Positions 28,743 to 36,226 of a stretch of DNA of 36,366 nucleotides are shown in pieces. A program made the position numbers and the translations under genes. Under the pieces are notes generated by a model that did no database searches, had not been told where the DNA came from, and saw only the letters and a program-made list of their open reading frames with translations. Position 1 is the first letter of the stretch. Every line of letters begins with the position of its first letter. Source of the DNA: a virus; the IMG/VR virus record IMGVR_UViG_3300023109_000058, positions 1-36,366 of that record. The stretch is one strand, 5' to 3'.

Positions 28743-29096
28743 ATGGACGAGCGATTATCACAAGCACTTGAGTTTTCGAACTATATCACAACAATTAACA
28801 ACCAAAAAAGAATGATTAAAGAAAAATACTTTCAGTCATTAATTTATTTTTGTCAAGGCGGCCAATTTACTATCACAAAGGAACTTATTACATTTGTAAC
28901 GTTACTTGTTGAAAAAGGTAATGTTGAAAATATTGTATTAGTTGATGACAACGATACTCCGATCCAAATTAACGATCTTGAAATGTTTTTAGATGAGATA
29001 CTTTCAAAATATTTTGAAACAGCAAATACATACCATCAAAAATATACCGAACTGGCAAAAAATAGAGATATTGGATCTTTAGTAAACAATGACTAA
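28743..29096 (+). CDS. Small conserved-looking phage protein of unknown function (117 aa)
   Basis: First gene after the sigma70-type promoter, with the best ribosome site of the cluster (AGGAG, 28732-28736). It is mostly helical: an N-terminal helix rich in charged residues (ALEFSNYITTINNQKRMIKE), GGQFTITKELITFVTLL, a VLVDDNDTPIQINDLEMFLDEI segment and a final helix (YHQKYTELAK). There is no signal peptide, zinc motif or membrane segment. I recall similar short proteins in T4-like cyanophages carried as conserved hypotheticals near tail genes. A small cytoplasmic or virion-assembly protein is possible; no function is assigned. It overlaps the glycosyltransferase gene by 8 bases (ATGACTAA), so the two are translationally coupled. 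Confidence 0.78.
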   Translation: MDERLSQALEFSNYITTINNQKRMIKEKYFQSLIYFCQGGQFTITKELITFVTLLVEKGNVENIVLVDDNDTPIQINDLEMFLDEILSKYFETANTYHQKYTELAKNRDIGSLVNND

Positions 29097-29928
29097 AGGA
29101 GTAGTATTAATTGCAAATAATAACGGTGCTGTTGATTATGTCAAACAAGCAATATATTGCGCAAAACGCATAGGAAAATATCTAAAACTACCAGTGACAC
29201 TGATAACAGATAGTCATAATTATGCAGTAGAAACATCAAATAATGTATTTGATAAAATAATTTCTACTGATTATAAAGTATCTAATAACAATAAAATATA
29301 TTATGATGGCGCAATGGCGCATAAGATATTAATGTTTAAAAATCATAGCCGGACAGTTGCATACTACAATACTCCATACGATCAAACTATATTAATGGAT
29401 ACTGACTACCTAGTTTCTAGTGATATTCTTAATAACTGTTTTGACATGACATCTGACTTAATGATGTATAAAGATAGCTACGATATTTCTAATGTAAGGG
29501 ATGTTAGTGAGTTTAAGTATATAAGTGATAAAAGTGTTGACTTTTATTGGGCCACCGTAGTGTACTTTGAAAAGTCTAAAAAGAACGACATCTACTTTAA
29601 TCTTATTGATCATATAGAAGAAAATTGGAAATACTATCAAAACATGTATGACATAAATTCAACCCTATTTAGAAATGATTTTGCATTTAGTATTGCATTA
29701 CATATTATGAACGGGTTTACTAGTAATAATCAAGTGTCTATACAGCTTCCAGGTAAACATTATTATACAATTGATAAAGACGTATTGTGGAGTGTTAAAG
29801 ATAATAATATGACATTCTTGGTACATAAGAAAAAGTATGAAGGACAGTATACTTTATTGAGTACTACCGGATTAGATGTACATGTAATGAATAAATTTAG
29901 TTTAGAGAGAATTATTAATAATGAGTAA
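29089..29928 (+). CDS. GT-A-like glycosyltransferase (279 aa)
   Basis: It opens with a Rossmann-like strand KGVVLIANNN (3-12), then a helix DYVKQAIYCAKRIGKYLKLP and a second strand VTLITD (36-41). A DxD-type motif, ILMDTDYLVS (101-110; D104, D106), is where GT-A enzymes bind the metal and nucleotide sugar. FRNDFAFSIALHIMNG (194-209) resembles the acceptor-side helix of similar enzymes, and the end carries LDVHVMNKFSLERI. There is no signal peptide or membrane anchor, so it should act in the cytoplasm of the infected cell. The fold resembles GT8-like enzymes; donor and acceptor are unknown. The next gene encodes a paralogue with the same core. It overlaps both neighbours by 8 bases. Confidence 0.78.
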   Translation: MTKGVVLIANNNGAVDYVKQAIYCAKRIGKYLKLPVTLITDSHNYAVETSNNVFDKIISTDYKVSNNNKIYYDGAMAHKILMFKNHSRTVAYYNTPYDQTILMDTDYLVSSDILNNCFDMTSDLMMYKDSYDISNVRDVSEFKYISDKSVDFYWATVVYFEKSKKNDIYFNLIDHIEENWKYYQNMYDINSTLFRNDFAFSIALHIMNGFTSNNQVSIQLPGKHYYTIDKDVLWSVKDNNMTFLVHKKKYEGQYTLLSTTGLDVHVMNKFSLERIINNE

Positions 29929-31333
29929 AGGATATGTTATTGTAGCACAAAATAATTTAGATTATGACTACAGAATTGCACCTAATCACGATCTTGTACC
30001 TCAATATGAAGGCATTTACGTTGACGTGTGGTATAAAGAGATGGACTATATAAAAGGTCAGCATATTTATAATAATGGATCTGTATATAAGGTTAATAAA
30101 ACAAGTAAGACATTTACAAATTTTGAAGAATTAGATTTAAAGTTAATTGTAAAAAATGTTAGACTAATTGATGACGAAAATACTCGATTAGATTTTCATC
30201 GTGCTCACACTAATGACTTAGTATTATCAAATAATAATCTTTACACAGTCAAACAACAAGATAATAAAATTCCGTATGAATTAACTTCGATTTATAAAGG
30301 TATACATGTTGACGTTTACTATGATAATCTAGAGTATGTTACAGATCAACATGTGCTAAAAGATAATATCGTTTATAAAATGACATGTAATAGTAAAGAT
30401 ATAAACAAATCAACAGCTGAAATAATTGTGACAGACATAAAATTATATGAAGATGCAAATAAATCATTATGGTTTGAAGATGCAAAAGCAGGCGATAAAG
30501 TTTTATATTACAATCATTTATTTCAACTAGAACCTGTAGTATTTGATGATTATATAAAGCAAGCATGTTACTTAGCAGCAAGTCTACATAAATTTAATGC
30601 TAATGCAAAAATATCTGTAATAACTAACGACATAATACCAGAGGAATATACAAAGTTATTTGATCATATTATTCCTATACCATACGGCGATGCTGCTGCT
30701 AATTCTATATGGAAGGTAGAAAATCGTTGGAAAGTATATCATAGTACTCCTTACGATGAAACCGTAGTATTTGATGCAGATATGTTTATATTACAAGACA
30801 TAACATCTTGGTGGGACTATTTTAGCAATTATGAATTATATTTTACTACCCAGGTAAAAACATATAGAGATAAATTGGTTACTAGCGATGCGTACCGTAA
30901 AACATTTGTGGCTAATAATTTACCTAATATATATACAGGTATGTACTATTTTAAAAAATGCAAACTAGCAGATGATTTCTTTGATATGCTAGAGCTAATA
31001 TGTAAGGATTGGGAAATATTTTATGAGAAATTTCTACCAAAAGACACTCCGTTTAATCTAAGCATTGATGTAGCATCAGCACTAGCAATCATGATATTGG
31101 GTATAGAAGATAAAGTTACAAATAAACAAAATACTGAAATTACTTTTATTCATATGAAACCTAAGATACAAGAATGGAGACGTTATTATGACTCGTGGCA
31201 AGCGTCATTAGGTGTATACTTTGACCAAAATATAGAATTGAAATTAGGTAATCACCGCCAGTTAGGAATTTTACACTACACTGAAACTAGTTTTCTAAAT
31301 AATATTAATATAGAAAGTATTTTAAATGTCTGA
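29921..31333 (+). CDS. GT-A-like glycosyltransferase with an inserted double repeat module (470 aa)
   Basis: A paralogue of the preceding gene. The first strand KGYVIVAQNN (3-12) is followed not by the expected helix but by about 190 extra residues. The core then resumes at FDDYIKQACYLAASLHKF (208-225), ISVITND, and a DxD motif VVFDADMFI (282-290; D285, D287). The insert (about 13-206) is two copies of a module of about 80 residues: copy 1 at 30-111 (EGIYVDVWYKEMDYIKGQHI) and copy 2 at 126-204 (KGIHVDVYYDNLEYVTDQHV). Each contains two GxxVxxNNxLYxV hairpins. The next gene has a third copy. Probable action: nucleotide-sugar transfer to an unknown acceptor, with the insert binding or positioning it. 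The core assignment is fairly secure; the role of the insert is inference. Confidence 0.75.
   Translation: MSKGYVIVAQNNLDYDYRIAPNHDLVPQYEGIYVDVWYKEMDYIKGQHIYNNGSVYKVNKTSKTFTNFEELDLKLIVKNVRLIDDENTRLDFHRAHTNDLVLSNNNLYTVKQQDNKIPYELTSIYKGIHVDVYYDNLEYVTDQHVLKDNIVYKMTCNSKDINKSTAEIIVTDIKLYEDANKSLWFEDAKAGDKVLYYNHLFQLEPVVFDDYIKQACYLAASLHKFNANAKISVITNDIIPEEYTKLFDHIIPIPYGDAAANSIWKVENRWKVYHSTPYDETVVFDADMFILQDITSWWDYFSNYELYFTTQVKTYRDKLVTSDAYRKTFVANNLPNIYTGMYYFKKCKLADDFFDMLELICKDWEIFYEKFLPKDTPFNLSIDVASALAIMILGIEDKVTNKQNTEITFIHMKPKIQEWRRYYDSWQASLGVYFDQNIELKLGNHRQLGILHYTETSFLNNINIESILNV
29957..30538 (+). repeat. Inserted tandem module (two copies, about 80 aa each) inside the glycosyltransferase
   Basis: Residues 13-206 interrupt the glycosyltransferase core between its first strand and first helix, judged against the 279-aa paralogue, where these are contiguous. 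Copies 1 and 2 share GI(Y/H)VDV(W/Y)Y and a (K/T)(G/D)QH(I/V) hairpin. Each has a second hairpin further on (DLVLSNNNLYTV at 99-110; DKVLYYNHLFQL at 192-203). Confidence 0.65.
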
Positions 31334-32231
31334 TCTTATAAACGTTCTTAAACGTATAAACAAAAAAATAGAATCGTCGTCTGACAGTTATGTATACTAT
31401 GACGAGTTAACTGGTATGATTAAAAAAATTTCCAATATTAGTGAAATTAATGATTACGGTATATTAAGAGTTAATCATGAACAAGTTAAAGATATTATTA
31501 AAGGTCGATACAAATATAGTGATTTTCTAGTTACATACGATAACTCTCAAAGAATTAATGTACTGAAACGTAGAGATCTTAAAAACAACTCTCGTGAAAT
31601 AAGAGATAGAATATATAAAATTAAACAAGTATATAATGATTACTACCATAAAGAAATATATAAAGGCATACATGTTGATGTATGGTATAAAGATCTTGAA
31701 CATCTTAAAGGTCAACATGTCTGGCATGATAATGTTGTGTATAAGGCGAAAGATGTAATACCATCAAACACAAAATTTAATGCTAACCATTATGAAAAAA
31801 TTTTAAGCGATGTAATTCTTTATAAAGATGTAAATATAAACTTACCATTTAAGCCATTAACAGCTATTGGACAGTCATTTTTAAATAATAATTATCTTTA
31901 TCAGTATTCTCAAGGAATTGACATTGAGGACTTAACAATTAAAAGAGATTTAACTACGAACTGTTGGAGTTTCATAACTTCACTTGCAGTACAAGACGAC
32001 ATAAGTTTTAGAAATTTAGAAAGTATCAGAAATACAAGTTTGTCTATTTTTGTTACAGCCTTAAATGATCCTAATATCTTATACAGACATTTTCTAATTC
32101 CAGTAAATGATTTACTCAGAGATAGTAGCATACATATATCTTTCAAATACGATTGGGAAAGCACCGATAAGCAAGTAAGTATATATACAAATAAGTTCTT
32201 TGACACTTATGTCTATAGGGTAATTAAATGA
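31326..32231 (+). CDS. Unknown protein carrying the same repeat module (301 aa), probably structural or substrate-binding
   Basis: There are three parts. Residues 1-107 are basic and helical with YVYYDELTGMIKKISN (22-37), a pattern I associate with virion proteins of marine T4-like phages. Residues 111-196 are a single copy of the module found in the preceding glycosyltransferase: YKGIHVDVWYKDLEHLKGQH (112-131), VVYKAKDV, then IGQSFLNNNYLYQY (181-194). Residues about 205-301 form a strand-rich end (SLSIFVTALNDPNI, HISFKYDWES, VSIYTNKFFDTYVYRVI). No enzyme motif is visible. Sharing the module suggests that it and the glycosyltransferase bind the same partner, or that one recognises the other. 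It may be a virion protein that is the target of the transferase. It overlaps the upstream gene by 8 bases and the downstream one by 4. Confidence 0.7.
   Translation: MSDLINVLKRINKKIESSSDSYVYYDELTGMIKKISNISEINDYGILRVNHEQVKDIIKGRYKYSDFLVTYDNSQRINVLKRRDLKNNSREIRDRIYKIKQVYNDYYHKEIYKGIHVDVWYKDLEHLKGQHVWHDNVVYKAKDVIPSNTKFNANHYEKILSDVILYKDVNINLPFKPLTAIGQSFLNNNYLYQYSQGIDIEDLTIKRDLTTNCWSFITSLAVQDDISFRNLESIRNTSLSIFVTALNDPNILYRHFLIPVNDLLRDSSIHISFKYDWESTDKQVSIYTNKFFDTYVYRVIK
31656..31913 (+). repeat. Third copy of the module shared with the upstream glycosyltransferase
   Basis: Residues 111-196 of the 301-aa protein match the inserted glycosyltransferase modules: YKGIHVDVWYKDLEHLKGQH aligns with both copies, and IGQSFLNNNYLYQY with their second hairpins. 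The match is clear in protein sequence. The DNA has diverged enough that a recent duplication is unlikely. Confidence 0.65.
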
Positions 32232-33157
32232 ACAAAAAGTTTAGAGTAACAGATTATGATATTATATATTTGTCATATGATGAACCAAATGCTGAAAAAA
32301 ACTATGCAGATTTGTGTAATAAAGTGCCATGGGCTAAACGTGTACATGGAGTTGAAGGATCAGATGCGGCACACAAGGCATGTGCAGAACTAAGCGAAAC
32401 TGATCGGTTTATTACAATCGATGGTGATAATATTATAGATGAACGATTTCTTAATCAAGAAATAGATTTTGAAGAACATGCTAACTTGTCCACTAGTGTA
32501 ATTAGTTGGACTGCTAAAAATACAATTAATGGATTAACATACGGCAACGGTGGAATTAAATGCTGGCCAAAAAACTATGTTCTTAACATGCGTACACATG
32601 AAAATGCAGATCCAAATAACGCCCATGCACAGGTTGATTTTTGTTGGGATATTAAATATATACAAATGAACGGAACCTACAGCGAAATAATGAATAACGC
32701 TACTCCGCATCAAGCATGGCGTGCTGGATTTAGAGAAGGTGTAAAGATGACATTAGATCAAGGCATTGGGGTAACAAAAGAACAGTTACTTAAAAGTCAC
32801 TGGAAAAATTTGCATCGATTATATATTTGGTTAATGGTAGGTGCAGATGTAGAAAACGGAAAATGGGCTATTTACGGTGCTAGAGAAGGACTGTACAAAA
32901 CTATGTGTACAGACTGGAATTTTATCAATGTACGTGACTTTGAATATCTTAATAATCTTTGGAAAGAAATTGAACCTAAAGTATCAATGGACGGACTAGA
33001 AGACTCTATTGAAGAATATGGTATTAAGCTTATTAAAGAACTTGAAATACCGATTGCAGAAAGTCCGTTAAACGCACAACAAAGTAAGTTCTTTAAGACA
33101 GTGTACCAGAATCCTGCTCGTACTGCTAATCAACAATTTATTAACCAGGAATGTTAA
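32228..33157 (+). CDS. Glycosyltransferase-like protein with DGDN motif (309 aa)
   Basis: A GT-A-like opening: strand DIIYLSYDEPNAEKNY (11-26), VPWAKRVHGVEGSDAAHKAC (33-52), then FITIDGDNIID (61-71), where DGDN (65-68) sits where family 2 enzymes carry their metal-binding DxD. GLTYGNGGIKCWPK (102-115) is a conserved-looking loop that could hold the acceptor. HQAWRAGFREGVKMTLDQG follows at about 170-188. I recall this architecture as a recurrent, poorly studied family in marine phage and bacterial surface-sugar clusters. No membrane segment is present. Donor and acceptor are unknown. It starts by ATGA overlap (32228-32231), and its TAA shares a TAATG junction with the radical SAM gene, so expression is coupled along the cluster. 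Confidence 0.72.
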   Translation: MNKKFRVTDYDIIYLSYDEPNAEKNYADLCNKVPWAKRVHGVEGSDAAHKACAELSETDRFITIDGDNIIDERFLNQEIDFEEHANLSTSVISWTAKNTINGLTYGNGGIKCWPKNYVLNMRTHENADPNNAHAQVDFCWDIKYIQMNGTYSEIMNNATPHQAWRAGFREGVKMTLDQGIGVTKEQLLKSHWKNLHRLYIWLMVGADVENGKWAIYGAREGLYKTMCTDWNFINVRDFEYLNNLWKEIEPKVSMDGLEDSIEEYGIKLIKELEIPIAESPLNAQQSKFFKTVYQNPARTANQQFINQEC

Positions 33158-34554
33158 TGACAGATATACATACTTTTAAAAAAGAAAAATTAGATAAAGT
33201 AAGTTGTTCATTTTGTATAGCAAAATGGAAGCAAGTAACAATACATCTTCATAATGGACATACACATAGTTGTCACCATCCAGCGCCACACAAGATACCT
33301 ATTGAAGAATTAAAAGATAACCCTAGCGCATTACATAATACTAATTTTAAAAAACAACAGCGTAAAAAGATGCTAGAAGGCGACCGCCCCAACGAATGTG
33401 ATTATTGCTGGCGTGTGGAAGATTCCGGTAGCGATAGTTTAAGCGACAGAACATATAAATCAGCTGAGCCTTGGTCTCAGTCATACCTAGAAGATATTGT
33501 ATCCAAGCCGTGGGACGATAATGTTAACCCGAGCTATCTTGAAGTCAGCTTTAGTAGTGTTTGTAATTTTAAATGCTCATATTGTTCTCCACAGGTTAGT
33601 AGTAAGTGGATGGAAGAAATACAACAACATGGCCCATATCCAACTTCAACTAAATTTAATAATTTAGATTATTTGCGTGAAACAAATTCGATGCCTATTC
33701 CAAATAGAGAACATAATCCTTATGTCGAAGCATTTTGGAAATGGTGGCCTGATGTTTCAAAGGACTTACATCACTTTAGAATTACCGGCGGCGAGCCATT
33801 ACTTGCTAAAGATACTTTTAAAGTTTTAGATGATCTAATAGCAAATCCTAAGCCTAATCTAGAAGTGTCAATTAACAGTAATATGTGTATACCAGATGCA
33901 GTATTTAATAATTTTATTGAAAAAATTAAAATTATCTGTAACGAAGGTAAAGTAAAGAAGTTTAAAATATTTACAAGTGCCGAAGCACATGGAGCTCAGG
34001 CTGAATATATACGTCATGGTTTAAATTATAATCAATGGTTAGACAATATTCATCGGGTGTTAAGAGAAGTACCAAATTGTTCTTTTACATGTATGAGTAC
34101 CTATAACTTTTTAAGTTTGTTTAGTTTTAAAGAGTTTAGCAAAGATATTCTTGATATAAAGCAAGAATACGGCGGACACGATGTAAGACTTCATCCTATG
34201 ATTCTCGATGTTCCATTTTTGAGACATCCTCCACACCAAGCTATTTTCATTATGCCAGAAAAATTTAAAAAGTATGTATACGACCAAGTAACGTATGTAC
34301 ATGAAAATGTTGAAAATCCAACATGGTATGGTACCGCAAATAATAGATTTTATCAGTGGGAAGCAGATAAATTTAAAAGACTATATGAGATCATTACATA
34401 TATAGATGAAACACATGAAACTAAACCACATGTTATAGAAAATCGATTAAACTTTATTAAGTTTGTTAATGAGCATGACAGAAGGCGCGGAACTAATTTT
34501 CTTAAAACGTTCCCTGAAATGGAAGAAGAATATTATAAGTGGTCTAAACTATGA
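33157..34554 (+). CDS. Radical SAM protein with extra N-terminal cysteine pairs (twitch-type)
   Basis: CNFKCSYC (136-143, counted from the ATG at 33157) is the CxxxCxxC site binding the 4Fe-4S cluster that cleaves S-adenosylmethionine. FRITGGEPLL (207-216) is the GGEP motif that positions it. Upstream are C17, C20, C39 and a CDYC pair (81, 84), which could hold an auxiliary cluster; the order resembles proteins annotated as twitch-domain radical SAM. Start choice: ATG codons lie at 33151 and 33157. The AGGA at 33147-33150 abuts the first (no spacing) but sits six bases from the second, which also forms the TAATG junction used elsewhere in this genome, so 33157 is preferred. The substrate is unknown. 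Within a glycosyltransferase cluster it may act on a sugar or on a peptide carried by one of the neighbouring products. Family call strong, role inferred. Confidence 0.85.
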   Translation: MTDIHTFKKEKLDKVSCSFCIAKWKQVTIHLHNGHTHSCHHPAPHKIPIEELKDNPSALHNTNFKKQQRKKMLEGDRPNECDYCWRVEDSGSDSLSDRTYKSAEPWSQSYLEDIVSKPWDDNVNPSYLEVSFSSVCNFKCSYCSPQVSSKWMEEIQQHGPYPTSTKFNNLDYLRETNSMPIPNREHNPYVEAFWKWWPDVSKDLHHFRITGGEPLLAKDTFKVLDDLIANPKPNLEVSINSNMCIPDAVFNNFIEKIKIICNEGKVKKFKIFTSAEAHGAQAEYIRHGLNYNQWLDNIHRVLREVPNCSFTCMSTYNFLSLFSFKEFSKDILDIKQEYGGHDVRLHPMILDVPFLRHPPHQAIFIMPEKFKKYVYDQVTYVHENVENPTWYGTANNRFYQWEADKFKRLYEIITYIDETHETKPHVIENRLNFIKFVNEHDRRRGTNFLKTFPEMEEEYYKWSKL

Positions 34555-35423
34555 GTGATAAACTAAATAAAAAAAATATAAAAGTTGCATTTTGTTTTAG
34601 TGGACAACTTCGTACATGGAACAGATGCATAATGAATTGGAAAAAGTTATTTAAAAATCTAGAAAAAACATATGGTATAACTGAAATTGACGTATTTTGT
34701 CATATTTGGGATCACAATACCTTGCAGCAAAGTATTGCTACTGAGAAATATGGTAATAATATTATCGATAACGCATCTGTATTATCTAACGCCGAAATAG
34801 GTAATTATATTAAACAACTTAATCCGGTAGATTACAAAATTAGTAATATAACAGCATCTAAGAACTCAACGCAGCAGACACTTGATCAGCAAGCACTTGA
34901 CACAAAGTGTCTTTACGGTGAATGCAGTAATGCGTGGATGTCACCACAATTTTATTCAGTCATGTATTCTGCACATTTAAAAAGAATGCATGAAATAAAA
35001 CATAATTTTAATTACGATGTGTGTGTTCGTATGAGAAATGATCTCTATTTCAAAAAAAGTTTATCAGCTCTGTCTATAGAAAATCTGTTAAACCCTAAAT
35101 TTAATACAGTTTATTCTTGTCATACTGGAATAGATGATGTAATGTGGTTTAAAAGGAGACTAGGTGATATATTTTGGTATGCTGATAGTCCAACATTTGA
35201 TAAGATGTCAAATTTCTATCAGTGGTTGCCGACATTAGGATCTAGAGCTATATCTCAGACATCAGATGCAGCTCCAGAACATCTATTATATTTTTATGCA
35301 AAAATGTTTAACATATCAATAGATACAATATCTGATGATCCTAAAATAGTTCGAGACTCAGAATATGTTAAATTAAAACAAGATTTTGGTTTCGGACCGC
35401 TCGGAGGTTATGAAATATCATGA
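34551..35423 (+). CDS. FSGQ-type glycosyltransferase-like protein, copy 1 (290 aa)
   Basis: First of two tandem paralogues. Shared landmarks: a first strand and loop VAFCFSGQLRTW (12-23), VFCHIWD (48-54), VCVRMRNDLYF (157-167), where R-x-D could serve as the metal or sugar-phosphate site, and DDVMWF (195-200). The pattern FSGQ-R ... H-WD ... RxRxD ... DD-M-F recurs in a family found in surface-polysaccharide and marine phage clusters that I believe are glycosyltransferase-like, though substrates are not established. There is no signal peptide or membrane span, so it is probably cytoplasmic. It is larger than copy 2 because of an insert near 56-125 (LQQSIATEKYGNN and SKNSTQQTLDQQAL). It overlaps both neighbours by ATGA-type junctions of 4 bases. 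Confidence 0.7.
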   Translation: MSDKLNKKNIKVAFCFSGQLRTWNRCIMNWKKLFKNLEKTYGITEIDVFCHIWDHNTLQQSIATEKYGNNIIDNASVLSNAEIGNYIKQLNPVDYKISNITASKNSTQQTLDQQALDTKCLYGECSNAWMSPQFYSVMYSAHLKRMHEIKHNFNYDVCVRMRNDLYFKKSLSALSIENLLNPKFNTVYSCHTGIDDVMWFKRRLGDIFWYADSPTFDKMSNFYQWLPTLGSRAISQTSDAAPEHLLYFYAKMFNISIDTISDDPKIVRDSEYVKLKQDFGFGPLGGYEIS

Positions 35424-36226
35424 AAGAGAAAATAAGAGTTGCAGTTTGTTTTAGTGGACAAATACGAGATTGGAAACTTGCTTCAAAAAATATTTTAACT
35501 TACTTTTCACCGGCAAAAGATTCCGGCATATCAGTAGATTATTTTATACATACTTGGGATACTAACACATGGAGATTTCCAAAAACAGATATACACACCT
35601 ACATAGACAAGAAGCATAACGATATAAGCGAATTAGTAGACACATATAAGCCAGTTTCGTATCATATGTCAGAATATCATTGTAACGAGTGGAAATCATC
35701 TTGGGACCCTTTATTTTATAGTTTTGAATATAGCATAATGCTAAAGAGACAGTACGAATTGGAAAACAATTTTGTATATGATATTGTAATAAAGGCCCGT
35801 CCTGACACTGTATATAATCCTACTAAACGTTTTCCGTTCTATCATCATGTTGATGATGGCTCATGCTATACTGCGACTGAAATAGCTAGATTTTCAGCTG
35901 AATTTAATACGCAGTGTTTCGACGATGTTATGTTTTTTGGTAACAGCAAAACAATGGATGTTCTGTCAGGGTTATATAAGTATTATGCCTTAAAACATAG
36001 AGACAACAAAAACCCAGAAATAACAGTCAAACAACTTAATATTAATACAGAACTACATTTAGGCCCAGGCACGCTTCTTTATCGATATGCAATATCACAC
36101 AATATTCATCCCGATAGTTATAAAATTGATTACGCAATAGTCCGAAGTACTATGCAAGGTAAGGGACTAGACTCTGTCGAAGACTACGATAAAATAAAAA
36201 AACTTTGGCAGGAGTGGTACATATAA
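35420..36226 (+). CDS. FSGQ-type glycosyltransferase-like protein, copy 2 (268 aa)
   Basis: Landmarks match copy 1: VAVCFSGQIRDW (7-18), YFIHTWDTNTW (41-51), DIVIKARPDTVYN (121-133) and DDVMFFG (168-174). It keeps both parts of the R-x-D motif as ARPD. It reaches the shared motifs sooner than copy 1 because it lacks copy 1's central insert. A GGAGGT ribosome site (35403-35408) lies 11 bases before its ATG, and its stop shares a TAATG junction with the hydrolase gene. Two adjacent, diverged copies suggest successive transfers in one glycan pathway rather than redundancy (inference). Substrate unknown. Confidence 0.7.
   Translation: MKEKIRVAVCFSGQIRDWKLASKNILTYFSPAKDSGISVDYFIHTWDTNTWRFPKTDIHTYIDKKHNDISELVDTYKPVSYHMSEYHCNEWKSSWDPLFYSFEYSIMLKRQYELENNFVYDIVIKARPDTVYNPTKRFPFYHHVDDGSCYTATEIARFSAEFNTQCFDDVMFFGNSKTMDVLSGLYKYYALKHRDNKNPEITVKQLNINTELHLGPGTLLYRYAISHNIHPDSYKIDYAIVRSTMQGKGLDSVEDYDKIKKLWQEWYI

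Noticed and set aside
33151-33156. Upstream ATG for the radical SAM gene
   Set aside because: AGGA directly abuts this ATG with no spacing. The ATG at 33157 has a six-base spacing and forms the TAATG junction used repeatedly in this genome.
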